From positions 62,001 to 126,000 of the forward strand of contig NZ_FZOR01000013.1 in the NCBI RefSeq assembly GCF_900188445.1: a stretch of DNA of 64,000 nt, read 5' to 3'. Origin of the DNA: Actinomadura meyerae (GTDB lineage Bacteria > Actinomycetota > Actinomycetes > Streptosporangiales > Streptosporangiaceae). The notes under the pieces are model-generated. The model ran no database searches, was not told the DNA's origin, and worked only from the letters and a program-made list of their open reading frames with translations. The translations under genes were made by a program, and so were the position numbers. This document shows, piece by piece, positions 42,545 through 50,985 of this stretch (positions are counted from its first letter, which is position 1; each line of letters opens with the position of its first letter).

Positions 42545-45451
42545 ATGAGCTGGCAGGCGGCCGGGGCGGGGCCCGGCGGAACCGGAGGCGGTCCGAGCGG
42601 CGACCTGTTCGCCTCGGTCGAGGGCAACGTGCGCGAGCTGGTGGCCTCGCCGTGGTGGCAGACCGCCCAGCCCGCCGACCGGGCGGCCCAGGTCGCCGCG
42701 CGGATGCTGTGGGGCGCCGGCGAATGGTGGCTGTACGGGGCGTGGGGCCGCTGGTACCGGTGCGGCCTGGACGGCACCTGGCACCCCTGCCCGCCGCCGG
42801 CGGCGTTCGAGGACCGCCGCGTCGCGGTGCCGGCGCCGCAGGGCGCGGGGACCCCGCCGGTCCCGCCGCAGCTGTTCCCGACCGGCCCGGACCTGGCGGC
42901 GGGGCGGGTGGCCTCGCCGGGGTTCCTCGGGCCGGTGCCCGACACCGCCGTGGTGGCGCGGATCTCCCAGGCGCTGACCACGGCGCTGGCGGTGAACCCG
43001 CAGCAGTTCGCCAACCGCGACCCGATGTTCCAGCCGGGCACGCCCAGCACGGTCGCCGCGGCGTGGGGGGCGCTGCTGTGGTGCGCGGGGTCGCCGGTCG
43101 CGCTGACCGAGCATCCGCTGATCGAGTCGTTCATCCCGTTCCTGACCACCTCCGCCGACCGGCTGCACTGGATGATGCCGCCGGACTTCGCCACCCTGGC
43201 GGGCTACTACATCCACCGGCTCGGCGCGGGCGACGGCGGCGGCGCCGCCCATGTCGCCCGCGTCATGTACGAGGTCGCCGCGGGCCTGCAGGCCGACCCG
43301 CGGTTCCGGCCGGGCGCCGACGCGCTGGCGGCGGTGACGGCGGCGTCGCTGCGGATGGTCGGGCAGGACATGGCGACCGTCCGGTACGGGCCCGACGCCG
43401 TCCTGCAGGAGTGGCGGCGCCGCTGCCCCGCCGAGTACGCCACGCCGATGCTGCGCGACACCGCGCCCGGGGAGTACCTGCGGCTGGCCCTGTACGACCT
43501 GCAGCAGATCGTCGCGGGGCTGACCGGGCCGCGCCCGTCGGCGCCGGGCCGCGGCCACGACGAGGTCCGCCGGGCGGGGATCGCGGTGCTGGCCGCCGAC
43601 CTGCAGGCGGCGCCGGGCGCGGTGCCGGCGCTGCAGCGGTGGCTGGACCCCGACAGCGTCCGGACGCTGCAGACGGTGCTGTCGGATCCGGCGAGCCCGC
43701 TGCGGGAGCTGTGGCCGCGCGAGGGGCGGCTGCCCGAGGCGCTGCGCGGCGACGACGCCGACGCGCTGGCCGCGCTGCTGGCCACCACCTACGCGCTCGG
43801 GCTGACGTGGTGCCGGCTGGCGCAGGTCGCGCCGCCGGCGACGGGGTTCGCGGTGCCGCAGGCGGTCGCGGCGGAGCTGACGTCCCCGGCGATGCACACC
43901 CCGCCGTCCACCGACGAGCTGTCGGCGTGGGACATCATCAAGGCCGCCCGCGCCCACATGGCCGCCGAGCGCGCCGGGTCGGGCGCCGACCAGCCGGTCG
44001 CGCCGGTGCCCGAGCCGACCCAGGACGCGCCGGGCCCGCCGCCCGCGGTGGCGCCCGCCCCTCCCCCGGCCGCCCCCGAACCACCCCCCGCGCCCGCGCC
44101 GTCGCCCTCGCCGGAGGCGGCGCAGCCGCCGCAGCCGTCGCCTCCGGCCGATCCGTTCGCGTCGGACGCGCCGCCCCCGCGGATCCCGCCGCCTCCGGCG
44201 CCCGCCCCCGAACCGCCGCCCGCCCCCGCGCCGGAGCGGGCGGCTGACCCGGTGCCGCCGCCGCGGCCGGCGGAGCAGACGACCGCCGACGCGGCGGGGG
44301 ACGCCGCGGCCGGTGCGGCGGGCGGTGCGGCGGGCGGCCGGCCGCCCGCGCAGGTGCAGTACCCGCCGCCGGCGCCGGATCCGGTGTGGCCGTCGGAGCC
44401 GCAGCGCACGCAGCTGGACACCGACGCGTTCAAGACCCAGCTCGACCCGGGCCCGGCGTGGCCGGGCGCGGCCGCGCCGCCCCCGCCGCCCGTCCCGCCG
44501 CCTGTCGAGCCGCCGGCCGCGTCACCGTCTCCGCCGGCGCCGCCGCCCGTGTCTCCGCCGGCGCCGGCGATGCCGGAGCCGGCGCGGCCCGCGGATCTGC
44601 CGCCGCCTCCCGCGCCGGTGCCCGAGCCGCCGCCCCCGCCGCCCGCCCCGGCGGTCCCCGATCCCGAGCCGCGGGTCGCCGAGGCGTACGGGATCCGGTT
44701 CCTGTGCGGCGCCGACGACATCGAGCGCGTGGTCACCGAGGTGCGGCGGCGCGGCAAGTGGGCGCGGCGGCTGCGCGGGCAGGAGGTGTCGAGCGCGTCG
44801 GCGCCGGCGCTGCTGCTGATCGGCGCGCCGTCCAGCGGGCAGCGCCGGCTGGCCCGGATGGCGGCGCGCGCGCTGGCGGAGGTCGAGGCGTCCAGCGGCG
44901 AGGTCCACTCCGTGCACGCCGAGGACCTGCGCGAGCACGGCCCCGACGGGCTGCGCGCCGCGCTGGAGGACCACTCGGGCCACGTGCTGCTGCTGGACGG
45001 CCTGGACGGCCTGATCCTGGACGAGGCCGACGGCGCCGCGTACGCGTCGGTGCTGTACCGGGCGCGGCTGGAGGGCGTCAACGACACCGCGCTGCTGGGC
45101 ACGTGCGAGCCGGACCGGGTCGGGGAGCTGTCGGCGGCGGCGCCGGAGCTCACCGCCGACCTGCGGGCGGTGCGGCTGCCGGACCTGTCGTCGGCGGCGG
45201 CGCGGTCGGCGCTGGTGGGGCTGCTGGCCGAGGAGCGCAGCCTGCGGCTGGGCGCGGACGCGTGGGCGGTGGTGAACCGCGAGGTGGGGTCGCTGCGGCC
45301 GCGTGGGCGGCTGACCGGCGCCCGGCTGGTGGAGTCCTACCTGGACCGGGCGGCGACGCGGCATCTGGGCAGCGCGGCGGCGACGCAGGCGATCGGGAGC
45401 GCGCTGTCGCTGACGGCGTCCGACTTCGCGGGCCTGGCGGCGGAGCTGTAA
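42545..45451 (+). CDS. Large uncharacterised protein: novel N-domain, Pro-rich linker, degenerate AAA+
   Basis: The protein has 968 residues. Residues 1-480 form a globular domain rich in Trp and Ala (WWLYGAWGRWYRCGLDGTWHPC) that I do not recognise. Residues about 483-713 are a Pro/Ala linker. Residues about 716-968 resemble a CbxX/SpoVK-type AAA+ domain, but the Walker A is GAPSSGQR (760-767, Lys replaced by Gln) and Walker B is VLLLDGLDG (D818, Glu replaced by Gly), so ATP hydrolysis is unlikely. No ribosome-binding site is seen; TACTAT at 42532-42537 would place a leaderless start at the ATG. No secretion signal. Confidence 0.75.
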   Translation: MSWQAAGAGPGGTGGGPSGDLFASVEGNVRELVASPWWQTAQPADRAAQVAARMLWGAGEWWLYGAWGRWYRCGLDGTWHPCPPPAAFEDRRVAVPAPQGAGTPPVPPQLFPTGPDLAAGRVASPGFLGPVPDTAVVARISQALTTALAVNPQQFANRDPMFQPGTPSTVAAAWGALLWCAGSPVALTEHPLIESFIPFLTTSADRLHWMMPPDFATLAGYYIHRLGAGDGGGAAHVARVMYEVAAGLQADPRFRPGADALAAVTAASLRMVGQDMATVRYGPDAVLQEWRRRCPAEYATPMLRDTAPGEYLRLALYDLQQIVAGLTGPRPSAPGRGHDEVRRAGIAVLAADLQAAPGAVPALQRWLDPDSVRTLQTVLSDPASPLRELWPREGRLPEALRGDDADALAALLATTYALGLTWCRLAQVAPPATGFAVPQAVAAELTSPAMHTPPSTDELSAWDIIKAARAHMAAERAGSGADQPVAPVPEPTQDAPGPPPAVAPAPPPAAPEPPPAPAPSPSPEAAQPPQPSPPADPFASDAPPPRIPPPPAPAPEPPPAPAPERAADPVPPPRPAEQTTADAAGDAAAGAAGGAAGGRPPAQVQYPPPAPDPVWPSEPQRTQLDTDAFKTQLDPGPAWPGAAAPPPPPVPPPVEPPAASPSPPAPPPVSPPAPAMPEPARPADLPPPPAPVPEPPPPPPAPAVPDPEPRVAEAYGIRFLCGADDIERVVTEVRRRGKWARRLRGQEVSSASAPALLLIGAPSSGQRRLARMAARALAEVEASSGEVHSVHAEDLREHGPDGLRAALEDHSGHVLLLDGLDGLILDEADGAAYASVLYRARLEGVNDTALLGTCEPDRVGELSAAAPELTADLRAVRLPDLSSAAARSALVGLLAEERSLRLGADAWAVVNREVGSLRPRGRLTGARLVESYLDRAATRHLGSAAATQAIGSALSLTASDFAGLAAEL

Positions 45452-45499
45452 GGGCTCCCTCCCCCGCCGTCGGCGCGTCCGCCGGCGGGGGTGCCCGGC

Positions 45500-45532
45500 G
45501 GGGGGTGTCGGGCGGGGGGTGTCGGGCGGGGG
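45500..45532 (+). other. G-quadruplex-prone tract
   Basis: Five runs of three to six G separated by TGTC or C (two copies of a 14-bp unit) lie just after the large AAA-like gene. The pattern meets the usual G3+ short-loop rule on the plus strand. Confidence 0.6.
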
Positions 45533-45542
45533 CGAAAGCGGC

Positions 45543-45593
45543 CGGTTCCGCCGCGGGGTAAGGGTTTTGGGTCCCCCCGGGGCGGCGGAACCG
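45543..45593 (+). promoter_or_regulatory. 12-bp inverted repeat before the WYL regulator gene
   Basis: CGGTTCCGCCGC (45543-45554) pairs perfectly with GCGGCGGAACCG (45582-45593) around a 27-nt loop. It ends 18 bp before the ATG at 45612. It could be a terminator for the upstream gene or an operator for the regulator. Confidence 0.55.
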
Positions 45594-45611
45594 CCGGTCG
45601 CGCGGGTGACG

Positions 45612-46787
45612 ATGGTGGGCGTGGATCGCGTTGACCGGCTGCTGGCGCTCGTGGCCGAGCTGCGGGCGGCCTCGCCCGAGCCGGTGGACCCGGCGGTCCT
45701 CGCGGCGCGGCTGGAGGTCAGTGAGCGGACCGTCCGCCGCGATCTGGAGCTGCTGGCGCACGGCGGGCTGCCGGTGCGGGCGGGCCGGGGCCGCGGCTAC
45801 GCGCTGCCGGCGGAGCCGGAGCCCGCGCCGCTGGGCGAGGCGGGGTCGCTGACCGCGCCGGTGCGCGGGACGCTCGCCGAGGCGGTCCGCACGCGCCGGG
45901 TGGTGCGGCTGGCCTACACCGGCCGGTCGGGGGCCCGCAGTTTCCGGGACGTGGAGGCGCACGGCCTGGTGATCGCCCCCTACGGGGAGTACCTGGTGGG
46001 GTGGTGCCGGTTGCGGGACGGGCCGCGGACGTTCCGGCTGGACCGGATCGGCGCGGCGTTCCTGTCGGGGCGGGGCGCGCGGGACCGTGATCTGGACGGT
46101 CTGCTGGCGGCGCTGCGGCTGCCGGTGCCGCGCCCGGCGGAGGCGTCGGGGCCGCCGGGGGCGGGGCCGCGGGGGCCGGCGGACGCGGCGCGTGCGCGGG
46201 CGTGGACGCTGGACCGGCTGGAGCATGTGCGGTCGCGGCTGCGGGACGCGGCGGCCGAGGTCCGCGCCCCCGGACGGGCCCCCGGACGGAGTGCGAGCGG
46301 GGGTGCGGGGGCGGCGGCGCTGCGCGGTGCGCTGGGGCATCTGGCGGAGTGGTGCCGGTGGCAGGTGGCGGCGGTCCGGTCGGCGGCGACGGGTGAGGAG
46401 CCGGTCCTGGCGGGGCGGCGCCCGGACTTCCCGGCGGTGTTCGGGCGGGACCTGCCGTTCGAGGCGCGGGAGCGGCTGATCCAGGACGCGATGGCGCCGC
46501 GGTCGCTGGGCGAGCTGGTGCGCGACCTGGAGGAGGTGCTGGCGTCGGCGGGGCACTGGGCGGCGGGGTGCGACGACGCGCTGTGGGAGGGCGAGCTGCC
46601 CGATCCGCGCCCGTACGGGCCGCCGGGTCCGCCGCGTCCGCTGGCGGACCTGCTGGCGGGCTGGCGGGGGCCGCTGGCGCACGTGGAGTGGCATCTGGAC
46701 CGCCTCACCGACGAGCCGCCGCCCCCGCCGGGGGGCGGCGGGGAAGAGGAGGCGTGGGTCGTCGACCGCTGCCCCCTGCAGGCGTGA
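45612..46787 (+). CDS. DeoR/WYL-type regulator with C-terminal DinB-like extension
   Basis: The protein has 391 residues. The winged helix (VDRLLALVAELRAASPEPVDPAVLAARLEVSERTVRRDLELLAHGGLPV) is followed by a WYL domain at about 95-160 (IAPYGEYLVGWCRLRDGPRTFRLDRI). Residues about 200-380 are an all-helical region with HLAEWCRWQVAAVRSAATGEEPV and VEWHLDRLTDEPP that recalls DinB/maleylpyruvate isomerase-like four-helix proteins; this link is tentative. The ATG at 45612 was chosen; GTG codons nearby are alternatives. Targets unknown. Confidence 0.72.
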   Translation: MVGVDRVDRLLALVAELRAASPEPVDPAVLAARLEVSERTVRRDLELLAHGGLPVRAGRGRGYALPAEPEPAPLGEAGSLTAPVRGTLAEAVRTRRVVRLAYTGRSGARSFRDVEAHGLVIAPYGEYLVGWCRLRDGPRTFRLDRIGAAFLSGRGARDRDLDGLLAALRLPVPRPAEASGPPGAGPRGPADAARARAWTLDRLEHVRSRLRDAAAEVRAPGRAPGRSASGGAGAAALRGALGHLAEWCRWQVAAVRSAATGEEPVLAGRRPDFPAVFGRDLPFEARERLIQDAMAPRSLGELVRDLEEVLASAGHWAAGCDDALWEGELPDPRPYGPPGPPRPLADLLAGWRGPLAHVEWHLDRLTDEPPPPPGGGGEEEAWVVDRCPLQA

Positions 46788-46796
46788 CCCGGCTCG

Positions 46797-47369
46797 TCAG
46801 GGTGCGGTGGCGGGCGTGCCGGGTGCCGGTGGTGCGGTGCGGCGGGTGAACCAGACGGTCTTGCCGGGCGGGCTGGGGCGGGCGCCGTGGTCGGTGGCGA
46901 GGGCGGCGACCAGGAGCAGGCCGCGGCCGGCCTCGGCCCAGTCCAGGACGGGCGGGGGCGCGGCGGGTCCGGTGGGCGCGGCGGGGTCGGCGTCGCTGAC
47001 CTCGGCGGTGAGCAGCGGGCCGGCGGGGCCGGCGTCCAGGCGCAGGGCGAGGTGGACGGGTCCGGTGCCGTGCACGACGGCGTTGGTGACCAGCTCGCCG
47101 ACCATCAGGACGATGTCGGCGGTGTCGTCGGGGTCGGTGACGTGCCAGCCGCGCAGGGTCCGGGCGGTGAGGTCGCGGGCGCGGGCGGCGGCGCGGGGCT
47201 GGGCGGGCAGGTCCCACGCGGCCGCCGCGGGGCCCGCGCCGCCGGGGGCGGTGTCGCTTTGGCCGCGTCCGGGCGGGGTGTGGGCTTGCGGGCTGTGGGC
47301 TTGCGGGGTGCGGGCGGGTGGAGTGCCGGGTGCTGCGGTGCCGGGCCGTGCGGTCCCCGTGCTGGTCAT
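46797..47369 (-). CDS. RsbW/SpoIIAB-like ATP-binding (HATPase_c_2) protein
   Basis: The protein has 190 residues. A disordered N-terminal tail (1-50) precedes a GHKL ATPase with N box DIVLMVGELVTNAVVHG and G box DWAEAGRGLLLVAALATDHG. Such single-domain kinases act as anti-sigma factors that phosphorylate anti-anti-sigma partners. No sigma or STAS gene is adjacent, so the partner is elsewhere. It is convergent with the WYL regulator, only 9 nt apart. Confidence 0.87.
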   Translation of the reverse strand: MTSTGTARPGTAAPGTPPARTPQAHSPQAHTPPGRGQSDTAPGGAGPAAAAWDLPAQPRAAARARDLTARTLRGWHVTDPDDTADIVLMVGELVTNAVVHGTGPVHLALRLDAGPAGPLLTAEVSDADPAAPTGPAAPPPVLDWAEAGRGLLLVAALATDHGARPSPPGKTVWFTRRTAPPAPGTPATAP

Positions 47370-47541
47370 GGTGGTGTCCCCCGTGCTGTGCGGCTTGTGC
47401 GGTGTTGCGGCTTGTGGGTGCGGTCATAGTCAGGGACGCGTCCGCGGGCGGGGCGGTGCACCGGCGTAGACAACCCTCACTCCGGGGTGAGGTGGACGCG
47501 GCTCGGGGGTGGCGGTGGCGGAGGCACGGGCCGGGAGCCGT

Positions 47542-47547
47542 TACAGT
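47542..47547 (+). promoter_or_regulatory. -10 box of candidate small RNA
   Basis: TACAGT at 47542-47547 lies 6 nt before the first paired base of the candidate RNA. No good -35 is visible 17 bp upstream. The same TACAGT hexamer occurs before menF. Confidence 0.45.
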
Positions 47548-47553
47548 GGAGGG

Positions 47554-47723
47554 GTCGGTGTGGCATGTGTCCCCCGGGCTCTACCTGATGCCTTCGGGGA
47601 ATACCGCCGGTCCCATGCGGTCCGGGCTGGAGCTTCGTTGTGCCTTTCGCCGTGAGGCGACCTCCACACCGGCTTGAACGCCGAGGCCCCGGCGAGTTCG
47701 ATCTCGCCGGGGCCTCGGCGTTC
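47554..47723 (+). ncRNA. Candidate stand-alone structured small RNA
   Basis: The region lies in a 420-bp gap between two minus-strand genes, so no plus-strand CDS follows. A closing stem pairs 47554-47563 (GTCGGTGTGG) with 47664-47673 (CCACACCGGC, one G-U). Inside are small hairpins including a CGCC-GUGA-GGCG stem with a GNRA loop (47649-47660). A strong terminator stem follows at 47676-47723, and a -10 box fits a start at 47554. It does not match SRP, tmRNA or the 6C motif that I know. A leader on the minus strand is the alternative. Confidence 0.5.
47676..47723. terminator. Very strong 21-bp stem-loop terminator
   Basis: Bases 47676-47696 pair perfectly with 47703-47723 around a 6-nt loop. 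It would end the plus-strand candidate RNA and equally the minus-strand DUF3040 transcript. There is no U-tract. Confidence 0.8.
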
Positions 47724-47789
47724 GCGTGTCCACAGGCGGGGTGGGCGGGGGGAATAGGTGTCACAGGCGGGGTGGGCGGGAGAAGGGTG

Positions 47790-47990
47790 TTACAGGACGG
47801 CGGCGGCGATGCCGGCGCCCGCGGCCGCCAGGACGATGATGACGGCGGCGGCGGCGAGGACGATGGTGCGGGTCCGCCGCCCGCGGGGGGTGCCGTGGCG
47901 GGCGAGCCGCTGGGCCAGCCGCGGGTCGTCCTCGCTCAGGCGGACCTCGATCTGGGTGAGGATCCGCTGCTCCTCCATCGACAGCGCCAT
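47790..47990 (-). CDS. DUF3040 family small membrane protein
   Basis: The protein has 66 residues. It has the DUF3040 start MALSMEEQRILTQIEVRLSEDDPRLAQRLARHG, a basic turn (RGRRTR) and one membrane helix (about 43-64). GGAGG precedes the ATG. The family is confined to actinobacteria and has no established role. Confidence 0.88.
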   Translation of the reverse strand: MALSMEEQRILTQIEVRLSEDDPRLAQRLARHGTPRGRRTRTIVLAAAAVIIVLAAAGAGIAAAVL

Positions 47991-48048
47991 GCTTCAAACC
48001 TCCGGGGGGTGATCCAGATGCCTGGTTCCTCCCCAGAGATCATGATCA

Positions 48049-49698
48049 TTATCCCTTCGGGGCGGTGGCCGTTGCGCCGCGCCCGGGGGCGCTCTCGCGG
48101 TGGAGGCGGTCCAGGGCGGTGACGTAGTAGGTGTAGGCGCGGCCGGGCTCGGCGGCCGGGTCGACGATGCCGCCGCCGCGGACGGCGGCGACGAGGGTGC
48201 GGGGGTCGACGGGGGCGCAGCCGGGGCGGGTGCCCTCGACGCGGTAGACGGCGTAGGAGGCGGCGCCGTCGGAGGGCTGCCAGGTGACGCGGACGCCCTT
48301 GCGGTCGGGGGCGGCGGCGGTGCCGCGGACGGGCGGCGGCGCGGCCGGGGCCTTCTGGCCGCCTCCGGTGCCGGTCTTGCCGCCGCCGTCGCCGGTTCCG
48401 GCGCGCGGTGACAGGGGCGGGACGGCGGGGCGGGCGTAGTGGTCGTCGCGGAGCCGGGCGGCGAATCCGCGGCGGTTGGCGGCGATGTCGGAGGCGCTGA
48501 AGAACACGTCGCCGCGGACCTGCGGGTACTTGGCGTTCAGGGTGAGGTGGCGCGACATCTCCGCGGGGTCCTTCCAGGCGCTGTCGGCGCCGACGCGGTA
48601 GGCGCCCTGCCCGATGGTCAGCTGCACGCCGGTGCCCTTGACCTGGCCGGCCCACCAGGCGACGAGGTCGGCGTAGTCGGCGCGGGGGTCGCCGATCGGC
48701 CAGTACAGCTGCGGGGTGATGTAGTCGAGCCACCCCTTCTTGATCCATTTGCGGGTGTCGGCGTAGATGTCGTCGTAGCTCTGCAGGGCGCGGGTGGGCG
48801 ATCCGGCGGGGTCGGTGCTCTTGTTGCGCCAGACGCCGAAGGGGCTGATGCCGAACTGGACCCAGGGCTTGGCGTCGTGGATCTGGCGGGACAGGGACTG
48901 CACGAGGGTGTCGACGTTCTCGCGGCGCCAGTCGGCGCGCTTCTTGCCCTTGCCGTAGGCCTTGTAGGCGGCGTCGTCGGGGAAGTCGCCGCCCTCGGGG
49001 TAGGGGTAGAAGTAGTCGTCGAAGTGGACGGCGTCGATGTCGTACTTGCGCACGACGTCCATGACGGCGTTGGCGGCCAGGTCGCGGACCTGCGGCAGGC
49101 CCGGGTCGTACCACAGCCCGGTCCCGTACTTGCGGACCCAGTCGGGGTGCCGGCGGGCGGGGCTCTTGGGGTGCAGCTTGGCGACGTCGTCCTGCCGCGA
49201 CACGCGGTAGGGGTTGAACCAGGCGTGGAACTCCAGGTTGCGGGCGTGGGCCTCCTTGAGCATGAACGCCAGGACGTCGTAGCCGGGGTCCTTGCCCTGG
49301 GTGCCGGTGATCCACTGCGACCACGGCTCGTAGGGGGAGTCGTAGAAGGCGTCGGAGTTCGGGCGGATCTGCACGAACACCGCGTTCATGTTCATCGCGG
49401 TGGCGGTGTCGAGCAGGTCGATGAACTGCTTCTTCTGCGCGGCGGCGGAGCCGCCGGCGTCCTTGGGCCAGTCGATGCCGCCGACGGTGGCGATCCACAT
49501 GGCGCGCAGCTGCCGGTGCGCGGAGTCGCCGGGCGCGGGGACGCGGGGGCACTCGGCGGCCGCGCCGGGCGGCGGGACCGATCCGCTCCCGCCCTCGCGG
49601 TCGCCGAAGGCGGGGATGCCGCAGGCGGCCAGGGCGCCCGCCGACACTCCCGCCGCGATCGCCGCCGCCACTGCCCGGATCCTGGTTCGCCATGCCAT
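48049..49698 (-). CDS. GHL10 (DUF187/YngK-like) glycoside hydrolase-like lipoprotein with Fn3 domain
   Basis: The protein has 549 residues. The lipoprotein signal has lipobox ALAAC with Cys26. The GHL10 barrel covers about 63-410, with the conserved MWIATVGGIDWP start, WFNPYR, and DAVHFDDYFYPYP. A Gly/Lys-rich linker (about 430-455) leads to a C-terminal fibronectin type III domain (VRVTWQPSDGAASYAVYRV). Family members act on cell-wall or extracellular polysaccharides; the substrate is not settled. The ATG overlaps no other gene. Confidence 0.88.
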   Translation of the reverse strand: MAWRTRIRAVAAAIAAGVSAGALAACGIPAFGDREGGSGSVPPPGAAAECPRVPAPGDSAHRQLRAMWIATVGGIDWPKDAGGSAAAQKKQFIDLLDTATAMNMNAVFVQIRPNSDAFYDSPYEPWSQWITGTQGKDPGYDVLAFMLKEAHARNLEFHAWFNPYRVSRQDDVAKLHPKSPARRHPDWVRKYGTGLWYDPGLPQVRDLAANAVMDVVRKYDIDAVHFDDYFYPYPEGGDFPDDAAYKAYGKGKKRADWRRENVDTLVQSLSRQIHDAKPWVQFGISPFGVWRNKSTDPAGSPTRALQSYDDIYADTRKWIKKGWLDYITPQLYWPIGDPRADYADLVAWWAGQVKGTGVQLTIGQGAYRVGADSAWKDPAEMSRHLTLNAKYPQVRGDVFFSASDIAANRRGFAARLRDDHYARPAVPPLSPRAGTGDGGGKTGTGGGQKAPAAPPPVRGTAAAPDRKGVRVTWQPSDGAASYAVYRVEGTRPGCAPVDPRTLVAAVRGGGIVDPAAEPGRAYTYYVTALDRLHRESAPGRGATATAPKG

Positions 49699-49881
49699 AG
49701 CGGCCCATTGTTACGCACCCGTTGCGATGCTCGGGCCAGAACCACGATGTCCGCGTCATGCCTCGCCGTCCCGTTTTGTCCGGCCATCGCCTTGCGATCT
49801 TCGAACACCCGTTCCATACTGGCCGGACGCGCTGATCGCTCACCTGTTCGAACAGCGCCTCGGAGGATGCGGGGGGATGCG

Positions 49882-50931
49882 GTGCGCTGGGACCATCTGC
49901 GGCTGGACGCCGCAGCCGCCACCACGGACGCCGGCCCCGGTACCGGCGGGCCGCGGGCGGCGCAGGCGCCGCTGATCGAGCGGGGCGCCGTCGCGCGGAC
50001 GATCGACACGCCGGGCTTCCGCGGCATGACCTTCTACGAGGTCCAGGCCCGCACCGTCATCAACCGGGTCCCGGAGGCCTCCCGCGTCCCGTTCCGCTGG
50101 ACGATCAACCCCTACCGGGGCTGCTCCCATGCCTGTATCTACTGTTTTGCCCGCAAAACTCACGAGTATCTCGATTTGGATGCGGGTGCGGACTTCGACT
50201 CGCGGATCGTGGTGAAGGTCAACGCCGCCGAACGCGTCCGCGCGGAACTGGCCGCGCCGCGGTGGCGGGGCGAGCCCATCGCCATGGGCACCAACGTCGA
50301 CTGCTACCAGCGCGCCGAGGGCCGCTACCGGCTCATGCCGGGCATCCTGGCCGCGCTCACCGACGCCGCCAACCCCTTCTCCATCCTGACCAAGGGCACG
50401 CTGATCCTGCGCGACCTGCCGCTGCTGCGCGAGGCCGCCTCCCGCACCCGCGTCGGCACGGCGGTGTCGGTCGGCACCGTCGACACCGACCTGTGGCGGC
50501 TGACCGAGCCGGGCACCCCGCCGCCGCGCCGCCGGCTGGAGACCTGCGCCGCGCTCAACGACGCGGGCGTCGACTGCTCGGTCCTGATGGGACCGGTCCT
50601 GCCCTACCTGTCGGACTCCCCCGCCCAGCTGGCCGGCGCCGTCCGGCAGATCGCCGACGCCGGCGCGACCTCGGTGTCGGCGATCACGCTGCACCTGCGG
50701 CCCGGCGCCCGCGAGTGGTTCCTGGCGTGGCTGCGCGAGCACCGCCCCGACCTGGTCGTCCCCTACGCCCGCCTGTACCGCGGCGGCGCCTACGCCCCCC
50801 GCGACTACCAGGAGGCGATCTCCCGCCGCGTCCGCGACCTGGCCGCCGAGTACGGCATCGGCCGCCGCGCGCGGCACCGCCCCGCCCCCGCCCCGCAGGC
50901 CCCGCGTCCGCAGCAGCTCACCCTCCTGTGA
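49882..50931 (+). CDS. Rv2578c-like radical SAM protein (spore photoproduct lyase-like fold)
   Basis: The protein has 349 residues. The 4Fe-4S motif CSHACIYC (C-x3-C-x2-C) occurs in FRWTINPYRGCSHACIYCFARKTHEYL, the signature of the Rv2578c branch related to SplB. The GTG at 49882 gives the family-like start RWDHLRLD with GGGGGA just upstream; the ATG at 49867 would lie directly against a GGAGG. Reaction unknown, radical S-adenosylmethionine chemistry expected. Monocistronic. Confidence 0.87.
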   Translation: MRWDHLRLDAAAATTDAGPGTGGPRAAQAPLIERGAVARTIDTPGFRGMTFYEVQARTVINRVPEASRVPFRWTINPYRGCSHACIYCFARKTHEYLDLDAGADFDSRIVVKVNAAERVRAELAAPRWRGEPIAMGTNVDCYQRAEGRYRLMPGILAALTDAANPFSILTKGTLILRDLPLLREAASRTRVGTAVSVGTVDTDLWRLTEPGTPPPRRRLETCAALNDAGVDCSVLMGPVLPYLSDSPAQLAGAVRQIADAGATSVSAITLHLRPGAREWFLAWLREHRPDLVVPYARLYRGGAYAPRDYQEAISRRVRDLAAEYGIGRRARHRPAPAPQAPRPQQLTLL

Positions 50932-50985
50932 CCCGCCCGCCCCGGGCGGCGCCCCCGGGCCCGGTCACGGGTGCGGGTCGCGGGT

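Noticed and set aside
47554..47723. 6C RNA, SRP RNA or tmRNA
   Set aside because: The loops lack six-cytosine runs, there is no GGAAGGAAGCAG-type SRP apex, and no tRNA-like ends or tag-reading frame were seen.
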